Shown piece after piece: positions 50,489 to 58,855 of a DNA stretch of 64,000 nucleotides (the first letter of the stretch is position 1; each line of letters starts with the position of its first letter). Location of the stretch: assembly GCA_000720535.1 (NCBI GenBank), contig JOAZ01000009.1, forward strand, positions 174,240-238,239, in the 5' to 3' direction. Origin of the DNA: Streptomyces halstedii. Lineage in GTDB: Bacteria; Actinomycetota; Actinomycetes; Streptomycetales; Streptomycetaceae. The translations under genes were made by a program, and so were the position numbers. The notes under the pieces are model-generated. The model had not been told where the DNA came from. It ran no database searches and saw only the letters and a program-made list of their open reading frames with translations.

Positions 50489-52307
50489 CGACGTGCCTGA
50501 GGAGTGCCCGTACATCAGCCATGTCCATGCCTCCAGCCACCGGTGCCTCTTCCTGTAGATCGCCGAGTTGCTGAACTGAGGGGTCGTCCAGAATGACGCC
50601 CATGAATTCCAGCTTCTCCTCCAGACGAAGCGCCACGACTTCGTCCACGGTTCCCCGTGAGGCGAGCACTGTGACGTTGGTTTCGGTGCCTGGCGCGAGC
50701 CCGAGGCGGTGGATCCGGTCCAGGCTTTGCAGGAACCGGCCGGCCATAAAGTCACGGTCTACGTAGACTGCGTCATGGCATACATGGTGCAGGCTGATCC
50801 CCTCACCCAGGGTGGCAGGGTTGGACAGTAGTACGGCGCAATCGGGATCCTCCCGGAAGCGGCGGATTTCGTCTTCACGGTCCGGGGTGCCTCCGTGAAC
50901 GACAGCTGGCTGATAGCTCGCGAACATACGCTGCATTGTGCTGAGGCTACGTACAAATGTTGTCCACACCAGGGTCTTCCGCCCCTGAGCGGCATTCTCT
51001 GCGACGATACTCAGCGCCTCCTGATATTTCGGTGAGAGCTCGTAGTCCGGCAAATCTCTCATCAGCGCATACAGTGAGTCCCCTAGCGGAACCTCCAGCG
51101 GAGGAACCTGGTAGGTCAGCGGTTCATAGCGACTGGCTCCCTCGGCAAGCAAAGCGGGACTCGTGGCCGCCATGAGAAGTCGCAGCATCGCCTTGCCCAA
51201 GGCGTCGAAGTCACCCCTCGATGCTTCCGCGCGCGCTGAGTACCGGCCTACAAGTGCGTCGTAGATCTCCCGGTGCAGTTCCGGCATATCGACATACCGG
51301 ATTTTCGGCTCAAAAGGCGGTAGCCCAAGCTCTGCCTTCGTCGTCCGGCTGAACAGAGGACTCAGCACCTGGCTGGCGTAGGCCAGATCGCCACCTGCCA
51401 CCGCGCCTGTGACCACCCGGCGGCCATGACCAGGCCACACAAAGGAGAGCAGGTTCTCCAAGTCCCGAGCCCCGTTGGGCGCAGGGGTACCTGTAAGAAT
51501 CAGGCGCCGACGGCTCAGCGGGCCGAGCGCCATGCACGCTGAGCCGTAGATGCCGCGAGTGCCAAGCTTCATGCGGTGGGCCTCATCGAGAATCACCATG
51601 GAGGGCACCGCCCTCAGCCACGAGGCAAGGGCGGCAAGCGATCGGTCGAGACGCTCGTAGTTGACCACCATGATCTCCAGGCCAGCGCCCGGAGACTTGT
51701 CCATTACCCCGAAGTTCAAAGGCTCCTTGAAACAAACGGTGTTCTCAGACTCCCATGTTTCGTATGCGGATTTAGGACACACGACAAGGAGTCGGCGGGC
51801 TACACCACGTTCACGCATGGCTGCAAAGACAGCGAGCCCCACTCGCGTCTTGCCGGCACCGGGAACGCTGAAGTTAGCTCCATGCCGCAAGGCCAGGAGC
51901 TGGCTAATATCCCGTAGCTGAAACCCTGTGAGGTCCGCGACCCACTCACCACCGAGCAGACCAGTGACAGCGTCCGGTGAAAGGGCTGGACTCGTGCTCT
52001 CGGTACCGCTCTGCTCAAGCTGGCGCTCCGCGGCGTCAGCATCGTCCAGAACACTTCCGACCAGCTGAGCGAGTTCTTCATCCCAGACCACGTCTTCCGG
52101 CGAGGGCCAAGCGCCCAGCTCTTCAATGCCTACCAGAAATTCATCAAGGTCGATCTCCGCAAACAGAGGGCCGCGCTGGCTGCTAGCAGGAAAGCGGGTA
52201 GCCAAATGGGCAAGGTCCGCCTGGTGGCCTTCCTTTGCCCGCAAGAGGGCGCGGGTGCGGGTGACATCGAACGTGATTTTCAGAGATGGCTCTCCTCCCT
52301 GAGTCAC
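50469..52307 (-). CDS. SNF2/SF2-family DNA helicase
   Basis: 612 residues. The first 130 are a separate N-terminal domain. Motif Q/I is LTGFQLRDISQLLALRHGANFSVPGAGKTRVGLAVF (Walker A GAGKT about 161-166); motif II is VILDEAHRMK; III is LILTGTPAPN; the second RecA domain has KTLVWTTFVRSLSTM, VVHGGTP and the motif VI region GRFLQSLDRIHRLGLAPGT. The RxxR-Q-DRIHRLG form is Snf2-type translocase. GTG start with GAGGAG, overlapping the ParB-like stop (GTGA). It probably powers DNA scanning for the DUF3883-like partner. Confidence 0.9.
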   Translation of the reverse strand: MTQGGEPSLKITFDVTRTRALLRAKEGHQADLAHLATRFPASSQRGPLFAEIDLDEFLVGIEELGAWPSPEDVVWDEELAQLVGSVLDDADAAERQLEQSGTESTSPALSPDAVTGLLGGEWVADLTGFQLRDISQLLALRHGANFSVPGAGKTRVGLAVFAAMRERGVARRLLVVCPKSAYETWESENTVCFKEPLNFGVMDKSPGAGLEIMVVNYERLDRSLAALASWLRAVPSMVILDEAHRMKLGTRGIYGSACMALGPLSRRRLILTGTPAPNGARDLENLLSFVWPGHGRRVVTGAVAGGDLAYASQVLSPLFSRTTKAELGLPPFEPKIRYVDMPELHREIYDALVGRYSARAEASRGDFDALGKAMLRLLMAATSPALLAEGASRYEPLTYQVPPLEVPLGDSLYALMRDLPDYELSPKYQEALSIVAENAAQGRKTLVWTTFVRSLSTMQRMFASYQPAVVHGGTPDREDEIRRFREDPDCAVLLSNPATLGEGISLHHVCHDAVYVDRDFMAGRFLQSLDRIHRLGLAPGTETNVTVLASRGTVDEVVALRLEEKLEFMGVILDDPSVQQLGDLQEEAPVAGGMDMADVRALLRHVDAVATR

Positions 52308-53725
52308 GAGCTCTCCTCACGGACTGCTTCGAGCAGCCACGTCAGGCCGTCACCGGGCTCCTTGATGCTCCGTACGGATTCGACAGCCAGCTTGGAAAGG
52401 CTCGACCGCAGCTTGAGCATCGCCTCATCAAAAGTTTCCTCATCCAGACTGCGTGACGCGCGGGAGAGGACTAGATCCGTAATGCACTGGTCAATGTCCT
52501 GGCACGCGTCCATGATGCGGTCAGGCGCCGCCTGCTTCTTCTTCCGGACCCGGGCGTCCTTGCCGGCGGGTTCCAGAGCCTCCTCCACCGCAGCCTTCAC
52601 CGCACTGAGCGTCTTAGCCGCTTCTGCTGCCTCTGCCATGGGGACGTCGCCGCTGGCTCCTTCGACAGCCTTCACCCTGAGCACAGAGTCAGTCAGCGCG
52701 CGTGCTTCAGCCACCTTCGGGTCAGCCGCACGAACCGTCCTGCCCAAGCCGGGGATAGCGACACCCGCCGAAGGTGTAGCCGACGGCTTGGCCTGGACAG
52801 ACTCGGGAAGGCGCTTGTCAAGGTATCGGGCCTTGAAGTCCGGTTCGATCAGCCGCACATCCGTCTTCGAGAACCCGAGAACGATGGCCGTCAGCCGGCT
52901 CTCTTTCATCAGGTCAGCCTTCTCCTTGCTGGCCGCTGACTCCTTCACGTACCGGCGGTGTAGTTCCTTCAACTTCTCCTGGTGGTCCTCGAAGTCCAGA
53001 AGCCGGAGCTGGGCGCCACCGGACTTGCTCCTCTCGACAAGGTCGTTGAGCGTGGCCAGAATCCAGCGATCCTGCTCGCAGGCTCGTGCTGTGGTGCGGA
53101 ACTCGCGGGCGATGTCCTGCACAGTGCGTCCGAAGCTCACCTGCTCATCAATGGCCAGGAGGCGGTTGATGTAGGAGTAGTCACGCCGGTGATCTTTGCG
53201 GAGCTGGAGGGAGAGTTCGACTCTGTTGATGTCATCCCACGTACACGACGATGGAAGGACACCCACACGAATGCTGGGCTCACCAAGGTCCTTCAGCGCG
53301 GCCCGGCGGGTATTGCCGTTGACCAGGATGCCGTCGCGAGTGATGAGCCCAGGGTCGTTCTGCTTGAACTCCCTCAGGCTCTCCATCAACGCATCGAAAT
53401 CGGGATCCCGCTTGGACGGGTCAGCCGGCAGCGCTCGCAAGAGGTGGTGCAGATAGTCCTGGCTGTCAGCACTGAAGGCATCACCATCCAGACCCCGGTC
53501 ACGTACCGGGTCATGGGTGCGCTGAGCACGAATCCGGTGTGTGCCAGGGTTGTAGTACAGGGAGTCAACGGGCATGGTGATGACCTCAACCTGGATCGGC
53601 TCCCCCCGCCACTCAATGCGTACCGTCTCGTGGACGCCACCGGTCTCCCGGGACTCCTTGAGCCTCTGCTCAACCAGGTCCTGGTTTTCGGCCGCGAACG
53701 GCGGGCGCCCGAAGTCCTTGCTCAC
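52304..53725 (-). CDS. ParB/sulfiredoxin-fold protein
   Basis: 473 residues. The region 50-200 (VEVITMPVDSLYYNPGTHRIRAQ, then DGILVNGNTRRAALKDLGEPSIRVGVLP) has the ParB N-terminal fold: NGNTRRAAL stands for the GExRxxA-like nucleotide-binding box. A HTH-like section follows (YSYINRLLAIDEQVSFGRTVQDIAREFRTTARACEQ). The C-terminal 200 residues are helical and charged (RKKKQ). No ParA partner or parS is near, so a defence role is likelier than segregation; DndB-type and related proteins share this fold. GTG start with GAGGAG. Overlaps the helicase by 4 bases. Confidence 0.82.
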   Translation of the reverse strand: MSKDFGRPPFAAENQDLVEQRLKESRETGGVHETVRIEWRGEPIQVEVITMPVDSLYYNPGTHRIRAQRTHDPVRDRGLDGDAFSADSQDYLHHLLRALPADPSKRDPDFDALMESLREFKQNDPGLITRDGILVNGNTRRAALKDLGEPSIRVGVLPSSCTWDDINRVELSLQLRKDHRRDYSYINRLLAIDEQVSFGRTVQDIAREFRTTARACEQDRWILATLNDLVERSKSGGAQLRLLDFEDHQEKLKELHRRYVKESAASKEKADLMKESRLTAIVLGFSKTDVRLIEPDFKARYLDKRLPESVQAKPSATPSAGVAIPGLGRTVRAADPKVAEARALTDSVLRVKAVEGASGDVPMAEAAEAAKTLSAVKAAVEEALEPAGKDARVRKKKQAAPDRIMDACQDIDQCITDLVLSRASRSLDEETFDEAMLKLRSSLSKLAVESVRSIKEPGDGLTWLLEAVREESS

Positions 53726-53790
53726 AGTGGTTCTCCTCAGCTCAGTGACTAGGTGTGCGGGAGAGCCGCCCGAAAGCGGTTCCCAGGGAA

Positions 53791-54465
53791 CTACGAAAGG
53801 GCGTCGCGGACCTTAGTCCGCGACTCCTCGGGCAGCGTGCGGTACTGAGCCCAAAGCCGTTCAGCAGCGCCAAACTCGCGCTTGTCAGCCTCGATCCAGC
53901 CGGCCAGGAGATTCCGCTCCAGCCCGCCCAGGCCTGCAATGCCTTCCAATACGGCACCCAGATCAGCGGACTCCTTCCGGCCGCCAACCCGACAGCGGTT
54001 GCATTCCGAGACCAGCTCGACCGTCTCCCCCTCACCGTGCGGCAGCTTCACTACGCGGCGAGCGATGTCCAGCTGGGCAGCCTCGTACGAGTCCGCGTAC
54101 GTCTCCCCCGGGCTAATGCCGCATGAGCGGCACAGATGCCCGTCGCGTGCCAGCACTTCGCGGCGCTGCGTCTGTGTAAGTGAGACGCCCGACTTCGTCG
54201 CCTTGCCCGGCTCCCAGACAGGTGCCCCCGGCTTCACGAAGCGCTGTTCGTGCTGGCCGAGCGTGATGTCCTCACGGTTGGTGTCAATCTGCCAGCCGTA
54301 GTCACGCAAGTCACGGACACGTCGGTCAGCCTGGCTGATGCCAGGGAACGCCGCCTTCACGTCCTCCTTGGTGAAGATGTTGCCTTCGCCGACCACGCTG
54401 ATCAGCCACAAAGCGGACCGCTTCATGGTTCCGAGCTTCTCGTCCGTCCACGAGGGCAGAGTCAT
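53791..54465 (-). CDS. HNH-type protein with N-terminal winged helix (HNH3)
   Basis: 224 residues, a clear paralogue of HNH2. N-terminus FTKEDVKAAFPGISQADRRVRDLRDYGWQIDTN, then GAPVWEPG and RREVLARDGHLCRSCGISPGETYADS ... SECNRCRVGG with two CxxC knuckles. The C-terminal helix block (LLAGWIEADKREFGAAERLWAQYRTLPEESR) also matches HNH2 (LLEWMIADVRPLTLIDYAWGLYRQLP). Good AGGAG site before the ATG. It leads the helicase operon (65 bp before the ParB-like gene) and is divergent from the XRE regulator. Confidence 0.75.
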   Translation of the reverse strand: MTLPSWTDEKLGTMKRSALWLISVVGEGNIFTKEDVKAAFPGISQADRRVRDLRDYGWQIDTNREDITLGQHEQRFVKPGAPVWEPGKATKSGVSLTQTQRREVLARDGHLCRSCGISPGETYADSYEAAQLDIARRVVKLPHGEGETVELVSECNRCRVGGRKESADLGAVLEGIAGLGGLERNLLAGWIEADKREFGAAERLWAQYRTLPEESRTKVRDALS

Positions 54466-54684
54466 CCCGATCTCCTCAGGTCAGATACACAGCGGGCGTG
54501 CCAGACCCACGAGTCAGGGCCTCAGCGATCTCAAACCTTGCCGGTCAGGACGCAACCGCGCTACCTCCTGGAGGGTTTCGAGGGGCGATGGAAAACTTCC
54601 CGGCTTCCGGTAGCAGCCTTGGGCGCAGAGACTCGGACGTGCACACTTGTCCATCCCGTGCCGTGATCAGCTCAGGGAGTTCGT

Positions 54685-55500
54685 TTGTCCCCTAGACCGC
54701 AGAAGTGGAAGGAGCTGTCCCCCGACATCTCCGCACCACACCGGCAGTTCGTAGAGGCGCTGCGGCGTATGCGTGAACTCAGCGACCGCACACAGCAGCA
54801 GATCGCGACGGATGCCTACCTGGCAGCGACCTCCTTGTCGAACCACCTGAACGGAGGCCGTATCCCGGAGAGTGACCACCTGTCAGCGTTCTACCGGGTC
54901 CTCGATCAGGACGCTGCCAAGTACCGGAGGACCGTGCCCTACTCGCTTGATCTTCTGCTGGACCTCCGGGTGCAGGCTCTGATCAAGCACTGCACGTGTT
55001 GCTCTGTTGGCTACCCGGCCGAGTCCGCCGGTCCCCCTGAGCCGGAAGAGCACAAGGCTGTTTCGCCGGCTCCCCGGGCTGTCCGGAGACGAGCCCGCGA
55101 GCTGCGCCTCCGCCGGTACCGCCGTTCCCGTGCACTCCACGCCGAGTCGACACGGACAGAGGTGCCGGTCCCCCTTCTGGAGGGGGACCGGCACCTCACC
55201 ACTCATATCAGCGAGGCATGGCCGGAGATTATCGACCTTGCCAGGCGCCTGAAAGCAGGAAATGCCCGCGACGCGGACCTCATGCTGTGGAGTGCCGCAA
55301 CAACCTTGTCCGCAAGCAACATCCAGGTGTTCGTCGCCAGTTGCCGGTCGGCCGGCCTCGACGATGCAGCCGATCAGGTGATCACCAACGCAGCCAGACG
55401 AGACGCCCAGGCTGTCCTCAGCATTGCCGCCGCGTTCCACCACGAACAGCAGCACGAGGAGGCCGGTCGCCTGATCGCATTGGCAGCCCAGTCCACTTAG
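54685..55500 (+). CDS. XRE-type helix-turn-helix regulator
   Basis: 271 residues. The N-terminal HTH (about 15-70) reads FVEALRRMRELSDRTQQQIATDAYLAATSLSNHLNGGRIPESDHLSAFYRVL, Streptomyces XRE style. The middle is Arg-rich with a CTCCSVG Cys cluster; the C-terminal 90 residues are helical repeats (AADQVITNAARRDAQAVLSIAAAFHHEQQHEEAGRLIALAA). The TTG start has GGGAG upstream. An in-gene hairpin sits at 55159-55197. It probably controls the divergent HNH3-ParB-helicase-DUF3883 operon; operator not identified in the 219-bp gap. Confidence 0.8.
   Translation: MSPRPQKWKELSPDISAPHRQFVEALRRMRELSDRTQQQIATDAYLAATSLSNHLNGGRIPESDHLSAFYRVLDQDAAKYRRTVPYSLDLLLDLRVQALIKHCTCCSVGYPAESAGPPEPEEHKAVSPAPRAVRRRARELRLRRYRRSRALHAESTRTEVPVPLLEGDRHLTTHISEAWPEIIDLARRLKAGNARDADLMLWSAATTLSASNIQVFVASCRSAGLDDAADQVITNAARRDAQAVLSIAAAFHHEQQHEEAGRLIALAAQST
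55159..55197. other. Strong hairpin inside the XRE coding sequence
   Basis: 16-bp perfect arms GAGGTGCCGGTCCCCC (55159-55174) and 55182-55197, 7-base loop whose ends also pair. It encodes EVPVPLLEGDRHLT. Terminator-like or an inserted inverted-repeat element. Confidence 0.8.
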
Positions 55501-55708
55501 CAGCTACCCAAAGCGACGAGACGACTACTCGCCTACTGTCGCGGCACTCAGTCGGGGCCCGCGCTGCTCTGTACGTCACGATACGGCCGGTGCGGTCCAG
55601 CGCGCCGTCCGGGGCCGGGCCGTGAGCGCATAGCCAGTAGAGAAGATCGGCGATCAGGTCGGTGGTCGTCTCGTCCTCAATCCAGGTGCCGGCCCGCGTC
55701 CAGGTCAT
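55418..55708 (-). CDS. Small hypothetical protein
   Basis: 96 residues starting MTWTRAGTWIEDETTTDLIADLLYWLCAHGPAPDGALDRTGRIVTYRA. The first 55 residues recall the short proteins (DLIADLLHW-type) often placed beside XRE/DUF5753 regulators in Streptomyces. The rest looks unrelated and runs antisense through the XRE 3' end by 83 bp, so the original gene was probably shorter. Divergent from the DUF5753 remnant, its likely former neighbour. Confidence 0.45.
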   Translation of the reverse strand: MTWTRAGTWIEDETTTDLIADLLYWLCAHGPAPDGALDRTGRIVTYRAARAPTECRDSRRVVVSSLWVAAKWTGLPMRSGDRPPRAAVRGGTRRQC

Positions 55709-55710
55709 GG

Positions 55711-56054
55711 ATGGTGGCATGCGTACAGCAGCCCATCTCTTCACGGTTCTCCGTCTACCTCGGCTTGGAACAAGCCACCAGCAGTCTTCGCTCCTATCTG
55801 GGCGAGTTCATCCCGGGGTTGCTGCCGACGCCTAAATACCCACGGGAATACGCCGTGGCACGCCCGGTCTCATTGACGAAGAGGCGGAATCTCTCATCGA
55901 CGTGCGCACGCGACGCCAGCAGAGTGAGCCCGGAAGGTGATGTTCGCTCAGCTCGTACGTATCCAGGACATGAGAGGCTGGGAAACATCACGCTTCAGGT
56001 GCTGCCATACGACGCTGGCGCGCCCTTCGGCACGATCCGCTTGAGGACCGGACA
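55711..56054 (+). pseudogene. Remnant of an XRE/DUF5753 (Scr1-type) regulator
   Basis: DUF5753 pieces lie in three frames: VYLGLEQATSSLRSYLGEFIPGLLPTPKY, then shifted TPGLIDEEAESLIDVRTRRQQ, then shifted back NITLQVLPYDAGAPFG. The N-terminal HTH is absent. This is a decayed, 5'-truncated gene. Confidence 0.75.
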
Positions 56055-56104
56055 GACATCGGAAGCGATGCGCCACGGTCGGCCTCGGGTCGGCGGCTGT
56101 CGGC

Positions 56105-57488
56105 TTACTCCATCGTGGCGAGGTGGGCGGCGGTGCCTCCGCGCCACTCGACGAGGAAGAGGGTCGCGTCGTCGCTGGTGCGGCCGCCGCGTTTCTTCTT
56201 CAGCGTGTGGGAGAGGGAACGCACCACCGCTCGCACGCCCTCCTGGGTGCCTTCGACGCGGTTGACCGTCTCGATGAGCTGTTCCTCGCCGAACTGCTCC
56301 GCGCCGGATTCGTGCTCCTCGACCAGGCCGTCGGTGAAGCACAGCACCCGGTCACGGCGTTGCAGCAGTTGCTCACTGATCTGGGGGTCGTCGCCGGCGA
56401 AGCCGACCAGCAGGGTGGTCGGGCTGTGCAACTGCTGCACCACCCGGTGGTCGCGGATCAACAGCGGTGACGGGCCCGGCGTTGACCCATTGCAATTGGC
56501 CCGTGGTGATGTCCAGGCGCATCATCTGCACGGTGACGAAGTGGTCGGGTCCGAACTGGTTTTTGATGGCCTGGTCCATGAACGCGTAGATCTCGGCCAG
56601 GCCGATGTCGGCACGTCTGGCGTGCCGGTAGGCCCCGATGGCGACCGTCGCCATGGTGGCGGCGTCCAGACCGTGACCCAACGCGTCGATCATGGCCATG
56701 TGAAGCACGTCGTCATTGAGGGCGTAGTCGAAGCTGTCGCCGGCGACGTCGTAGGCGGGCTCCAGGATCCCGGCGACCTCGGCCTGAGGGCAGGACATCG
56801 TCAGCGGAGGCAGCAGAGACCACTGAATTTCCGCCGCCACCCCCATCGGGGCACGGCGCCGGGCCCGGAAGAACTGGTCGGTGTAGGTCTCCTTGGTGAC
56901 GATCATGTCGGCCACCAGACCGGCGAGTCTCCGCAGCATCCGCCGGTTGTCGTCGTCCACGGTGTCCAGGGTCAGGGCCATCGCCCCCACCTGGTCGCTG
57001 CCGTCCAGCAGTGGCAGATACATCCGCACGCCGTTGTCCTGGGGCACTTCGACCGTCTTGGCGCGCAGGAAGGCCGCCCCCGCCGGGGAGTCGTCGATCA
57101 GTTCGGGCTCACCGGCCGTCAGCCCCCTGCCCGGTAGCGGCACCAGCACGAGTTGTTCGTAGTCCTGGAGGAGGATCGAGACATCGTAGCCACCGATGGT
57201 GCCCACCTCTTCCGCGATCAGCGGGGCGATCAGCTGCGGCGGCATCTCATGCGCCCGGTCCAGCAAGACCCCCAGCAGCCGCTCACCGAATCCTTCCGAC
57301 CGGTCGACATCGGCTCTGCCGAGCTCCCGCTTGTCTTCTGCCTTAGTCACTCTCCCCATCTGCACAGCAGCCGCGGGCACATCGCTCGCGACCGGTTCCG
57401 CTTGGGCTTCGGCGGCCTTGAGCAGGTGGGGCCCTGGCTCGGATCCCGCCCGCATCGGCGTGCGCGGGGACGTCAACCGGTCAGCCAT
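56105..57488 (-). pseudogene. GAF-SpoIIE (PP2C) phosphatase gene broken by a 2-base deletion
   Basis: The N-terminal part (57488 down to the break) has a GAF-like region and SpoIIE motifs AYDVAGDSFDY and MIDALGHG with intact metal Asp residues, reaching QLQWVNAG. The C-terminal part continues in another frame: IRDHRVVQQLHSPTTLLVGFAGDD to the stop at 56105. Adding two bases (CA on the minus strand) at 56474/56475 restores the expected NAGHPSPLLIRDH and gives a 461-residue RsbU-type protein. It may be a true lesion, since neighbouring genes are also decayed, or a sequencing error. Confidence 0.8.
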
Positions 57489-57856
57489 CGTCGCGCGGGG
57501 CCGCCGACCGGCGAGGCTCCTGTTCCGGTCCCCCTCGGTGAACGGCACCGGGCATGTCGCGGCCCGGGCTCCGTCCGACGGGGGCGGCGGGTCCGCTCGG
57601 AGACCTGCTCACGCGACCTGTACACCCATGGTCTCCCGACGCAACCGTGACGACGCAGCACAGCGTGACCGGCCTGACTGCCCGCGTCCCCCATTGGGCC
57701 ATCAGCGGCATGTCGCAGATGGCGTACGTCAGGCGAGGGGGTCCACAGCGGGTGGCGGCCGGCCCGTCCGGGGAGAGCGCGGGCGAGGGTAGGAGCGGAC
57801 TGGAGATCGGGCCGGGAGCGGCCCGGGGATCGGACGCGGCGGGAGGTCAGACACCG

Positions 57857-57894
57857 CGGCCGGGGCGGCACCCGTGGGGGTGCCGCCCCGGCCG
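57857..57894 (-). terminator. Terminator of the SDR gene
   Basis: 17-bp perfect stem with loop GTGG, 18 bases beyond the SDR stop at 57912. The remaining stretch 57489-57856 shows no gene. Confidence 0.8.
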
Positions 57895-57911
57895 ACAGCC
57901 GCGAACGTCCC

Positions 57912-58658
57912 TTACTGGGCGGTCAGACCGCCGTCGATGACGTGCTCCATGCCACTGATGTAGGAAGAGTCGTCACACGCCAGGAAGAGGACGAGGCTGG
58001 ACACCTCGTCGGGGTCGGACATGCGGCGCAGCGGGACCTGGTCCGCGACGCCTCCGCCGTTCTCATCGGTCGCCGCTTCCATCATCGGCGTCTTGATGTA
58101 CCCGGGGTGGACCGAGTTCACGCGGATGTTGTCGGGGCCGTACTGCACGGCGACGTGCTTGGTCATGCCGCGCGAGGCGAACTTGCTGCCGACGTACGCG
58201 AGGTTCGGTGCCCCGACGATCGAGACCATGCCGGCGGTGGAGGAGATGTTGACGATCGCGCCTCCGCCGGCCTTCTGCATGGAGGGGATGACCGTCTTCA
58301 TCCCGTAGAACTGCGAGTGCTGGTTGACGGCGCACACCTTGAGGTATTCGTCCTCGTCCAGCTCGACGGTCGGGCTGATGGGACCGAGGATCCCCGCGTT
58401 GTTGACCAGGACGGTCACCGGGCCGAACGCTTCCTCGGCCTCCCGCAGGACCCGTCGCCAGTCAGCCGGTGACGTGACGTCGTGCCGCAGGAACAGCGCG
58501 TTGCCGCCCAGATCGTCGGCGAGGGCCTTACCCCGGCCTTCGTTCAGATCGGTGAGGACGACCTTGGCGCCCTCCCGGACGAACCGACGCGCGTGAGCCT
58601 CGCCCATCCCCTGTGCGGCGCCGGTGATGATGGCGACCTTGCCATCGAGTTTTCCCAT
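57912..58658 (-). CDS. Short-chain dehydrogenase/reductase (3-alpha(20-beta)-HSD-like)
   Basis: A 248-residue NAD(P)-dependent SDR. The cofactor motif is TGAAQGMG (TGxxxGxG), NNAG at about 87-90, and the catalytic Ser/Tyr/Lys in NISSTAGMV and YVGSK. LTDLN after strand 2 (Asp) suggests NAD preference. The closest pattern I recall is 3-alpha,20-beta-hydroxysteroid dehydrogenase, but many alcohols are used in this branch. ATG at 58658 with GAAAGGTG; a GTG at 58667 abuts that site. Divergent from a TetR regulator with a clear operator between. Confidence 0.9.
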   Translation of the reverse strand: MGKLDGKVAIITGAAQGMGEAHARRFVREGAKVVLTDLNEGRGKALADDLGGNALFLRHDVTSPADWRRVLREAEEAFGPVTVLVNNAGILGPISPTVELDEDEYLKVCAVNQHSQFYGMKTVIPSMQKAGGGAIVNISSTAGMVSIVGAPNLAYVGSKFASRGMTKHVAVQYGPDNIRVNSVHPGYIKTPMMEAATDENGGGVADQVPLRRMSDPDEVSSLVLFLACDDSSYISGMEHVIDGGLTAQ

Positions 58659-58755
58659 GATGTGCACCTTTCACGTCGAACCTTCTCGTGAAGAGAGGGT
58701 CCGCATAGTCGGCAATACCCCTTGTTGGGGAGGTATCGCCGCTCCCTTCGAACAA

Positions 58756-58783
58756 TAGTGGTACTCGGTCCCGAAATCCACTA
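58756..58783. promoter_or_regulatory. Operator between SDR and TetR genes
   Basis: 28-bp interrupted palindrome: TAGTGG-TAC-TCGG, centre TC, CCGA-AAT-CCACTA. Ten of 13 arm positions pair. Placed 73 bp from the TetR start and 98 bp from the SDR start. Confidence 0.72.
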
Positions 58784-58855
58784 CGGGGCGATCGGCTCTC
58801 CGAAGGGGCCGAGGCGTCGCCGCCCACCGTGAGCGGGTTCGGTAGCCTTGGCCGG

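Noticed and set aside
52304-53725. Chromosome or plasmid partition ParB
   Set aside because: No ParA, no parS-like palindromes beside it, and it is co-translated with a helicase.
46440-54465. Calling the island DISARM or a Z1/AIPR system
   Set aside because: A helicase, DUF3883 and cytosine methylases fit in part, but DUF1998, PLD nuclease, Z1 ATPase and AIPR proteins are all missing.
44302-57488. Search for tRNA or direct-repeat attachment sites flanking the island
   Set aside because: No tRNA lies near either border, no integrase or transposase gene is visible, and I found no matching repeats at both ends.
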